Source: Clostridia bacterium (GTDB taxonomy: Bacteria > Bacillota > Clostridia > Oscillospirales > Oscillospiraceae). Taken from it: 11,625 nt of DNA. Below the pieces are notes generated by a model, which did no database searches, was not told the origin of the DNA, and saw nothing but the letters and a program-made list of their open reading frames with translations. This document shows, piece by piece, positions 6,083-11,625 of this stretch. The translations under genes were made by a program, and so were the position numbers. The stretch covers positions 1-11,625 of the forward strand of contig JAGKTU010000069.1 in the NCBI GenBank assembly GCA_021153265.1, written 5' to 3'. Within the stretch, counting starts at the first letter, position 1. Each line of letters begins with the position of its first letter.

Positions 6083-6820
6083 TTACAGCAGGTCAGCAAC
6101 CAGAGACAGGGCTTCCTCGTCAGCAACCAGAGTGAAATCGGGATGCAGCTGCAGGATGGAACCGGGAGCCTGAGGTTTGATGGGGCCAAAGAAGCAGTCC
6201 TTCACAGCTTGAGCCTTGCCCTTGCCGTTGCAGACCAGCAGAACCCGCTTAGCCTTCATGATGGAGCCGATGCCCATGGTGTAGGCGTGGGTGGGAACAT
6301 CCTCACGCTTCTCAAAGAAACGCTGGTTGGCATCGATGGTGGAGTCGGTCAGCTTGACATGGTTGGTACCATTGACAAACTCGTCGCAGGGCTCGTTGAA
6401 GCCGATGTGACCGTTGGGACCCAGACCCAGCAGCTGCAGGTCAGCGCCGCCGAAGCCGGCAATAACGGCATCGTAACGGGCGCACTCAGCGGCAGCGTCA
6501 GGATTCATGCCATTGGGTATGTTGCAGTTGGCCTGATCGATGTTTACATGATCAAAAAGGTTGGTGCGCATGAAGTATGCATAGCTCTGGTCATGATCCT
6601 TGGGCAAGCCCACATACTCGTCCAGATTGACGGTCTTGACCCGGGAGAAGTCCAGTTCACCGGATTCATACTTTGCGATCAGTTCCTTGTAAGTACCCAC
6701 AGGGCTGCTGCCGGTGGCCAGACCCAGTACGCAGTCGGGCTTTAAGTGCACCTGTGCGGCGATGATATTTGCAGCCTTACGGCTGACGTCAGCATAGTCC
6801 TTGGCGCGAATCAGTCTCAT
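6083..6820 (-). CDS. nagB: glucosamine-6-phosphate deaminase
   Basis: NagB converts glucosamine-6-phosphate to fructose-6-phosphate and ammonia in the cytosol, the last step of amino-sugar breakdown. The 245-residue length is normal. Phosphate and substrate loop LGLATGSSPVGTY (32-44), the catalytic base in NLDEYVGL (D67) and the active-site segment LGLGPNGHIGFNEP (131-144, with H138 and E143) are all present. The shorter C-terminus resembles the monomeric Firmicutes type more than the allosteric E. coli hexamer. The start is fixed by the family N-terminus MRLIRAKDY. The nearest purine-rich site, AAGGGG (6833-6838), is 12 bases away, longer than usual. The gene is monocistronic by promoter and terminator placement; nagA is not in the window. 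No GlmS ribozyme-like or GntR-type site was recognised in the leader. Confidence 0.96.
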   Translation of the reverse strand: MRLIRAKDYADVSRKAANIIAAQVHLKPDCVLGLATGSSPVGTYKELIAKYESGELDFSRVKTVNLDEYVGLPKDHDQSYAYFMRTNLFDHVNIDQANCNIPNGMNPDAAAECARYDAVIAGFGGADLQLLGLGPNGHIGFNEPCDEFVNGTNHVKLTDSTIDANQRFFEKREDVPTHAYTMGIGSIMKAKRVLLVCNGKGKAQAVKDCFFGPIKPQAPGSILQLHPDFTLVADEEALSLVADLL

Positions 6821-6874
6821 AATTAGTTGGATCCCCTTTCAAAATCGATATGGGTTATGTGAATTGCTGTGCAT

Positions 6875-6903
6875 ATTGTACCATCTTTTTCTACCCTTGT
6901 AAA
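6875..6903 (-). promoter_or_regulatory. sigma-A promoter of nagB
   Basis: On the minus strand TTTACA (6898-6903) and TACAAT (6875-6880) are 17 bases apart, with TG one base ahead of the -10. The leader would be about 47 bases long. Confidence 0.75.
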
Positions 6904-6953
6904 GCCACATTCTTCCCTGGTTTTTCCGAAATCGTTCAGTTGTTTTGTTTTAG

Positions 6954-6967
6954 AAATGTTAACATTT
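6954..6967. promoter_or_regulatory. perfect 14-bp palindrome over the esterase -35 region
   Basis: AAATGTTAACATTT is an exact palindrome ending 16 bases before the -10 box of the downstream esterase gene, so a bound protein would cover the -35 region. It is AT-rich and lies between two divergent promoters. Chance occurrence cannot be excluded from one copy. Confidence 0.35.
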
Positions 6968-6980
6968 TATGATCCGATAC

Positions 6981-6989
6981 TGATATAAT
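6981..6989 (+). promoter_or_regulatory. extended -10 promoter of the esterase gene
   Basis: TGATATAAT combines a TG at the extended position (6981-6982) with a perfect TATAAT (6984-6989). The hexamer 17 bases upstream (AACATT) is a poor -35 and overlaps the palindrome at 6954-6967. The leader to the ATG is about 25 bases. Confidence 0.65.
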
Positions 6990-7020
6990 ATTCTTAAATA
7001 ATATCAAAGGAGGAATGCAC

Positions 7021-7893
7021 ATGTCTTTAGAAGCCTTTCTGTTCCGCCGGAACGCCGGAAAAAGCGACAAGCTCCGGGATTCCCGGATCCCCCTGCCCGA
7101 TGGCGTGACCGAGTGCCGCAACATTTCTTACGATCAGTATGGAAAGTGGTCGCAGTTGGACGTGTATTACCCTGACGGCGCCTCCGGACAGCTTCCCACC
7201 ATCGTCAGTATTCATGGCGGCGGCTATGTCTACGGCACCAAAGAGATCTACCGCCGTTACGGCATGGAGCTTGCCCGTCACGGCTTTGCCGTGGTCAATT
7301 TCAACTACCGTCTTGCACCCAAATGGAAGTTTCCTACCCCCATTTATGATACCAACACCGTCATGGGCTGGATCTGCAAGAACGCCCTGCGCTACCATTT
7401 AGACCCCAGCCGGATCATTTTGGTGGGCGACAGCGCCGGTGCCCAGCTTGTCAGCCAGTACGCCGCCATAGTCACCAATCCGGATTACGCAGCCCTGTTC
7501 CAGTTAAACGTCCCCGGCATTACCATCCGCTGCCTCGGTCTAAACTGCGGTATGTATGACATGACTCAGCGGGCAGCTTCCCCCCGAAAGGGTGTCCAGC
7601 TCGACTATCTGGGCAAGCGGCTTCCCGATGACGATCCCCGCTTCCGGGTCATGGAGTCCATCACCGGCAGTTACCCTCCAGCCTATATCACCACTGCCTG
7701 CAAGGATTTCCTCCGCCCCTGTGCCAAGCCCATGTATGACTTCCTCACGGAAAAAGGAATTGATGCCGCATGGAAATGCTATGGCACGGAGGACAATGCG
7801 GATGTGGGGCATGTGTTCCACGTCAATATCATTCTCCCCGAGGCCATCGCCTGCAACGAAGACAGCATTTCCTTCTTCCGCAAGCACCTGTGA
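7021..7893 (+). CDS. alpha/beta hydrolase, HSL-type (family IV) carboxylesterase
   Basis: This 290-residue cytosolic enzyme has the marks of the hormone-sensitive-lipase esterase family: the oxyanion-hole motif HGGGY (65-69), the nucleophile elbow GDSAG (136-140, Ser138), an Asp in CKDF (D229) and a His near the C-terminus (H264 in VGHVFH; H267 is an alternative). It is likely to cleave short acyl or acetyl esters; deacetylation of glycans is a possibility given its neighbours, but the substrate is not shown. There is no signal peptide. ATG 7021 is chosen over the in-frame ATG at 7015 because AGGAGG (7008-7013) is 7 bases from the former and only 1 from the latter. The gene stands alone, diverging from nagB and converging on the surface protein gene. 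Confidence 0.9.
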   Translation: MSLEAFLFRRNAGKSDKLRDSRIPLPDGVTECRNISYDQYGKWSQLDVYYPDGASGQLPTIVSIHGGGYVYGTKEIYRRYGMELARHGFAVVNFNYRLAPKWKFPTPIYDTNTVMGWICKNALRYHLDPSRIILVGDSAGAQLVSQYAAIVTNPDYAALFQLNVPGITIRCLGLNCGMYDMTQRAASPRKGVQLDYLGKRLPDDDPRFRVMESITGSYPPAYITTACKDFLRPCAKPMYDFLTEKGIDAAWKCYGTEDNADVGHVFHVNIILPEAIACNEDSISFFRKHL

Positions 7894-7902
7894 GCATGCA
7901 AA

Positions 7903-7936
7903 AACCGTCATAGCCGGTTGGCTATGACGGTTTTTT
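7903..7936. terminator. bidirectional terminator between the esterase and surface protein genes
   Basis: AACCGTCATAGCC (7903-7915) pairs exactly with 7920-7932 around the loop GGTT, and six T residues follow (7931-7936). On the minus strand a shorter T-run follows, so it can also end the surface protein transcript, whose stop codon is at 7953-7955. Confidence 0.92.
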
Positions 7937-7952
7937 ATTGGAAATCAGAAAA

Positions 7953-10601
7953 TCAGATGTAACGCTTCTTGCCGATCACCAGAGCAGCAGCGCCGGTAAT
8001 GGAGAGGATCATCATAGCGGTCCACAGCATCACGTTGCTGTTGTCGCCAGTAGCGGGACTGGAGGGGTCCTTAGCCTTGGTGATGGAAGCGGTGGTGCTT
8101 GCAGTAGTCTTAGCCAGCTGATAATTGCCGGCATCGGCACCGGTCAGGGTGAAGGTTACGGAAACCGCCTTATTCGCGCCCACATTCTTGTCGGCAAACT
8201 CGCCTGCGCCCTTCACGGCCACATCGTCTCCGGTCACAACGCCGGTAACGTTGATGGAAGTTACGGTAGCATTGGTCTTGCCGTCATAGACCTTATCCGC
8301 AGCGGAAACAGCGGTAACGGTGATCACGGCAGGGGTGATGGAAGCGGTAGCGGTACCGTTATCAATGGTGTAGTTGCCGGCATCAGTGCCGTCAATCAGG
8401 CAAACCACCTTAACCGCCTTGTTGTTGCCCACATTCTTATCAGAGAAGGTAGCTGCGCCGATAATTTTGACATCATCACTGCCGTAAATGCCGGAAACCG
8501 TCAAATTGCTCACCACAGCATTCACGCTGCCGTCGTAAACCTTATCAGCCACTTCAATGGACTCAATCGTCAGCTTAGCGGGGGTAATAGTCACATTCAG
8601 CTCAGCCTCGATACCCTCAGCCAGGGTCAGCTTAGCGGTGAAAGTGCCCACATTCTTCCGGTCGCCCTCGTAGGTGACCTCGGGCAGGGTCGCACCCTCG
8701 AAGGTGCTTTCCACCGTCACAGACTTCTCTTCGCCGTTATAGGTCAGATTCTCAGGAGCAACCAGCTTAGCCTCCGCAGACAGGCCGCAGTCAGCGCATG
8801 CGAAGGAAATGGTGCTGCCCTCGACAGTGTAACCGCCATTATTGTGCTTGCAGACAGGCTTGATAACCACAGCGCCCTCGATGCTGGTGACATCGTCACT
8901 CAGAGTCAGCATCTGACCATTCTGCCAGAATGCGTAGCCCTCAGCCAGCAGGTCATTGACGGGGAATGCGCCGGAGCGGCTGTCGGTGACCAAACCACCG
9001 GGGAAGCTGCCGCCGGTCATCACAGGCAGTCTGCCCAGGGGGCCGAAGCAGCCATCGAACATCTCAACAGGGCCCTCGAAGGAACCGCCGGAGATGCTGA
9101 TAGCACCGCTGGAATACTGGCTGTCATTGTGGCTCACAGCCATGCTGCCGCCGGAGATGGAACCGCCGGTAATAGAGACCTGAGTGCCAAACAGATACAG
9201 GCCAGCCTCGCCGCCGGAGATGAAACCGCCGTTTACGGTCAGGCTTCCGCCGGTGGTAGAGATACCCTGATTCCAGCTGCCCTCAGCGCCGCGGACGGTG
9301 CCGCCGTTCACAGTCAGATTACCGCTGCTCATGATCGCAGTGCCGCTGTTGCTCTCGAAAGTACCACCGGAAATGGTGACATTGGCGCTGCTGCTGCTCA
9401 GGCTGATAGCCATGGAGCCGGTAACTGTGCCGTTGCCGATGATCTCCACGGTGCCGCCCCGGAACAAGATAGCCACACTGTAAGGACTGGTGATGGTGGC
9501 AGTACCCAGATCCAGGGTGAACACGCCGCTCTCAACTTCCTGTGCGCCGTCAACCGTCACGTCGGACAGAACCTTCACCACAGCATTGTCGGCAGCAGTG
9601 CAGCTCTTAACAGCCTTGAAAGCCTTCTCCAGGCTGGTGTAGTTGGTGGTCACGCCACCGATGGTGACAGAAGCCACAGGAGCGGACACAGTCACTGCGC
9701 AGGTTGCGCTGAAGCCGCCTGCGGTAGCAGTGATGGTAGCAGTACCGGCAGCCTTAGCAGTCACGGCGCCGTCGCTGACAGTCGCCACAGTCTCATCGCT
9801 GGAGGACCAGGTCACGGACTTATCCGTAGCGTCTGCGGGAGTCACAGTTGCGTTCAAGGTCAAGCTGTCGCCCACCATCACGGTAGCGGCAGTCTGATCC
9901 AGGGTCACACCGCTGACGGGGATCCGAACCGTAGCCTTGACCTCGCCGGTAGCCCGGTTAAAGGTAACGACCACGTCGCAGGTCTGGGTCACGGTCAGCT
10001 TATAGTTTTCGGCAGGCCATTCAGAGCCCCATGCGTGATCCTTGACGACCTTAAATTCATAATTACCCACAGCAACATTGGTGAAGACCTTGGTCCACAG
10101 ACCATCCTTCACTTCCATATCATTGGCGGTATAGGCAGGATCCCAGTTCACACCGCACAGACCAGAAACACCGGCAACGGTATAAGTGCTGGTCTTGGGA
10201 ACGGAAGTCCAGGTACCGGTAGCATTGTTCCAGTCACCGTCCTTCACAGCAAAATACACGCTGTTATTGATGGGCGTGGTCAGATCCATAGTCTGATCCC
10301 ACTTCGTACCCCAATCCAGCGCGCTGCTGCTGGGGTTCATACGGGTAAAGATCAGGCCGCTGTAGCCTGCAGGGATCGTACCCTTGTAATAGCCGTTGGC
10401 ATCGGGGCCGGTGAGCTTCACCCAGCCATCGCCGTTGCCGAAATAATAAGCGGCAAACCAGGCATTGCCCTGAGTCCAGTTGCCGTTGGGCAGCAGGTAA
10501 ACCGTGGTGCCGGTTCCCTCAGCCATCGCGGACATGGGCAGCACGCTCAGCACCAGCACCAGTGCCAGAGCGATGGCCAGGAATTTCTTCATTCCTTTCA
10601 T
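7953..10601 (-). CDS. sortase-anchored cell-surface protein with starch-binding-type modules, BIG2, beta-helix and YDG repeats
   Basis: This 882-residue protein is built for the outside of the wall. In order: signal peptide (1-27, MKKFLAIALALVLVL then AMA|EG); a starch-binding-type module (about 32-132, YLLPNGNW, FAAYYFGNGDGWV, LIFTRMNP); a pullulanase X25-like module (about 138-226, YTVAGVSGLCGVNWDP, YEFKVV); a BIG2 immunoglobulin-like domain (about 228-306); a beta-helix-like stretch (about 312-545) with repeated SGGTF, NGGTV and TGGSI turns; a C584/C602/C605 segment; a further beta-sandwich-like region (about 610-676); two YDG domains (about 680-758 and 760-843); the sortase motif SPATG (848-852), a hydrophobic helix (857-876) and the tail GKKRYI. 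No catalytic domain is seen, so it probably binds alpha-glucan or holds other proteins. GGAGG (10609-10613) lies 7 bases before ATG 10601; an in-frame ATG upstream would lie in the promoter leader. Module names are recognised by pattern and their ligand is inferred. Confidence 0.88.
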   Translation of the reverse strand: MKGMKKFLAIALALVLVLSVLPMSAMAEGTGTTVYLLPNGNWTQGNAWFAAYYFGNGDGWVKLTGPDANGYYKGTIPAGYSGLIFTRMNPSSSALDWGTKWDQTMDLTTPINNSVYFAVKDGDWNNATGTWTSVPKTSTYTVAGVSGLCGVNWDPAYTANDMEVKDGLWTKVFTNVAVGNYEFKVVKDHAWGSEWPAENYKLTVTQTCDVVVTFNRATGEVKATVRIPVSGVTLDQTAATVMVGDSLTLNATVTPADATDKSVTWSSSDETVATVSDGAVTAKAAGTATITATAGGFSATCAVTVSAPVASVTIGGVTTNYTSLEKAFKAVKSCTAADNAVVKVLSDVTVDGAQEVESGVFTLDLGTATITSPYSVAILFRGGTVEIIGNGTVTGSMAISLSSSSANVTISGGTFESNSGTAIMSSGNLTVNGGTVRGAEGSWNQGISTTGGSLTVNGGFISGGEAGLYLFGTQVSITGGSISGGSMAVSHNDSQYSSGAISISGGSFEGPVEMFDGCFGPLGRLPVMTGGSFPGGLVTDSRSGAFPVNDLLAEGYAFWQNGQMLTLSDDVTSIEGAVVIKPVCKHNNGGYTVEGSTISFACADCGLSAEAKLVAPENLTYNGEEKSVTVESTFEGATLPEVTYEGDRKNVGTFTAKLTLAEGIEAELNVTITPAKLTIESIEVADKVYDGSVNAVVSNLTVSGIYGSDDVKIIGAATFSDKNVGNNKAVKVVCLIDGTDAGNYTIDNGTATASITPAVITVTAVSAADKVYDGKTNATVTSINVTGVVTGDDVAVKGAGEFADKNVGANKAVSVTFTLTGADAGNYQLAKTTASTTASITKAKDPSSPATGDNSNVMLWTAMMILSITGAAALVIGKKRYI
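8073..8564 (-). repeat. tandem YDG-domain repeat inside the surface protein gene
   Basis: Two adjacent units of about 80 residues share the pattern ADKVYDG, then a Gly-Asp-Asp-Val segment, F-x-DKNVG-x-NKAV and DAGNY, each ending near ASIT. They occupy residues about 680-758 (8328-8564) and 760-843 (8073-8324). YDG units are stalk-like repeats in bacterial surface proteins. Confidence 0.8.
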
Positions 10602-10652
10602 ATGTATACCTCCGTTCTTTCGCAAAGCTGTACTCTGCGAATTTACAATATC

Positions 10653-10681
10653 AGTATACACGATTCGTCAGTAAAAGGCAA
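10653..10681 (-). promoter_or_regulatory. sigma-A promoter of the surface protein gene
   Basis: On the minus strand TTGCCT (10676-10681) and TATACT (10653-10658) are separated by 17 bases. The start would fall near 10646, giving a leader of about 45 bases. No catabolite-control (CRE) site was recognised nearby. Confidence 0.6.
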
Positions 10682-10690
10682 CCACTAACA

Positions 10691-10724
10691 TAAAAAATCA
10701 CCGGTGCATTTGCACCGATGATTT
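10691..10724 (-). terminator. rho-independent terminator of the SDR gene
   Basis: The arms 10695-10707 and 10712-10724 pair with one G-U wobble in the minus-strand RNA (a mismatch in the opposite sense), around a four-base loop. The minus-strand transcript then runs into a T-rich tail (complement of 10691-10697). The orientation of the wobble supports use for the SDR transcript. Confidence 0.82.
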
Positions 10725-10738
10725 TAATGGTTTCGCAA

Positions 10739-11584
10739 TTACACGCCGGAGTAAGCAGCAAAGCCGCAATCGATGGGCAGGATCACGCCGGTGATGGCGG
10801 AAGCAGCCTTGTCATCGGTCAGGAAGAACATGCCGCCCAGCAGTTCCTCGGACTCGGCAAAACGGCCCATGGGAGTACCGTTCAGGATCTTGCCGGAGCG
10901 AGCGGTGGGAGTGCCGTCGAGGTTGAACAGCAGCGCACGGTTCTGATTGGACACCAGGAAGCCGGGAGCGATGGCGTTGCAGCGGATGCCGGTGCCGGCA
11001 AAGTGGGTAGCCAGCCACTGAGTGAAGTTGGAAATGCCGGCCTTTGCACCGGAGTAAGCAGGGATCTTGGTCAGAGGAATGTAGGCATTCATGGAGGAGA
11101 TGTTCAGAATATTGCCGCACTTACGCTCCACCATATCCTTGGCAAAGACCTGAGTGGGAATCAAAGTGCCCTGAAAATTCAGCTTGAACACGAAGTCCAC
11201 ACCGGCAGAATCCAGATCAAAGAAGGTCTTCTGACCCTCCTTGGCCTCGTGGTGATACTCGTTGTCGGTGGTAGCACGGGGGTTGTTGCCGCCGGCGCCG
11301 TTGATCAGAATGTCGCAGGGACCCAGATCCTTCAGAACCTGCTCGTGGACAGACTCCAGGATCTCCCGGTCCAGAACATTGGCCTTGTAGCCCTCGCAGA
11401 TGTAGCCTTCAGCCTTCAGCTCGTCAGCCAGCTTCTTGACAGCCTCTTCGTTCAGGTCCAGAGCTGCCACCTTTGCACCGGCGATGGCATAAGCCCGGGC
11501 CATATCGCCGCACAGGACGCCGCCTGCACCGGTGACCACAACGACCTTACCGGTAAAATCATGATTCAGGGGAAGATTAGCCAT
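10739..11584 (-). CDS. uxuB: SDR oxidoreductase, D-mannonate/fructuronate reductase type
   Basis: This is a 281-residue short-chain dehydrogenase. The Rossmann motif is TGAGGVLCG (18-26), with the acidic residue D43 after strand 2 suggesting NAD(H). INGAGGNNP (94-102), Ser163/164, and the catalytic pair Y177-x3-K181 (YSGAK) are in place. The segments NNPRATTDNEYH and KTFFDLD are typical of the Firmicutes UxuB/YjmF-type enzymes that interconvert fructuronate and mannonate in hexuronate breakdown. GGAGGT (11593-11598) lies 8 bases before the ATG. The gene is the last of its transcript, because a terminator follows. The specific substrate is a family-level inference, as uxuA and kdgK are not in the window; a gluconate or other sugar-acid dehydrogenase is the main alternative. 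Like the surface gene it uses no TTA, CTA or TCA codon. Confidence 0.85.
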   Translation of the reverse strand: MANLPLNHDFTGKVVVVTGAGGVLCGDMARAYAIAGAKVAALDLNEEAVKKLADELKAEGYICEGYKANVLDREILESVHEQVLKDLGPCDILINGAGGNNPRATTDNEYHHEAKEGQKTFFDLDSAGVDFVFKLNFQGTLIPTQVFAKDMVERKCGNILNISSMNAYIPLTKIPAYSGAKAGISNFTQWLATHFAGTGIRCNAIAPGFLVSNQNRALLFNLDGTPTARSGKILNGTPMGRFAESEELLGGMFFLTDDKAASAITGVILPIDCGFAAYSGV

Positions 11585-11603
11585 TTAGAATTACCTCCAA
11601 AAA

Positions 11604-11625
11604 TTAGAAATAAGCCAGATTGGGA
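11604..11625 (-). other. possible 3' end of an upstream gene
   Basis: On the minus strand one frame reads six codons (PNLAYF) and then TAA at 11604-11606, 19 bases before the SDR start. This spacing would suit the end of a co-transcribed gene, but 22 bases are far too few to identify it, and it may instead be plain leader sequence. Confidence 0.15.

Noticed and set aside
6143..6745. Plus-strand open frame of 200 codons over nagB
   Set aside because: It is a codon-bias shadow; the NagB active-site motifs are all on the minus strand.
6821..7020. Possible GlmS ribozyme or other sugar riboswitch ahead of nagB
   Set aside because: The predicted leader is only about 47 bases and has no conserved core that I recognise; the divergent region is explained by two promoters and one palindrome.
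7938..10688. A plus-strand open frame of 916 codons lying opposite the whole surface protein gene
   Set aside because: It is in exact codon register with the real gene and stays open only because that gene avoids TTA, CTA and TCA. Its product is a low-complexity chain rich in His, Gly, Ser and Ala with no family pattern, while the minus-strand product has a signal peptide, known domains and a sortase motif.

Overview
The window looks like a piece of chromosome from an anaerobic, spore-forming Gram-positive bacterium of the Clostridia, most likely a gut Oscillospirales-type organism. The reasons are the spore maturation pair SpmA/SpmB, an AbrB transition-state regulator, a clostridial 2[4Fe-4S] ferredoxin, a ClpC-type ATPase, AGGAGG-type ribosome binding sites with consensus sigma-A promoters, and a sortase-anchored surface protein with starch-binding-type modules. 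The genus cannot be fixed from the sequence alone. Almost every transcript has a clear promoter and a rho-independent hairpin, and strands switch often. I see no insertion sequence, phage gene, CRISPR array, tRNA or rRNA.

Layout. Positions 1-1411 (minus) hold the N-terminal 470 residues of a ClpC chaperone that runs off the left edge. It diverges from a plus-strand group: an abundant-type ferredoxin (1563-1733), a strong hairpin, then trmN6 (1804-2496) and rsmI (2516-3355), two RNA methyltransferases. A bidirectional terminator separates rsmI from abrB (3409-3651, minus). The trmN6-rsmI-abrB order matches the Bacillus subtilis yabB-yazA-yabC-abrB neighbourhood without yazA. abrB diverges from the overlapping spmA-spmB pair (3848-4934), which converges on a DEDDh exonuclease with a zinc-finger-like segment and an arginine-rich tail (4970-5965, minus).

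The right half concerns carbohydrate use and the cell surface. nagB (6083-6820, minus) returns glucosamine-6-phosphate to glycolysis. A cytosolic HSL-type esterase (7021-7893, plus) diverges from it. An 882-residue cell-wall protein (7953-10601, minus) carries a signal peptide, two starch-binding-type modules, a BIG2 domain, a beta-helix stretch, two YDG repeats and an SPATG sortase motif. A mannonate/fructuronate-type SDR oxidoreductase (10739-11584, minus) completes the right end. The surface protein, nagB and the SDR largely or wholly avoid the codons TTA, CTA and TCA, unlike spmB, which suggests high expression.

Most of the window is ordinary core genome. The items most worth a second look are the non-catalytic wall-anchored starch-binding protein, the AbrB promoter with possible Spo0A-type sites, two perfect small palindromes placed on promoters, and the ClpC gene standing apart from any CtsR site or mcsAB genes. 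I found no convincing new defence or mobile system.
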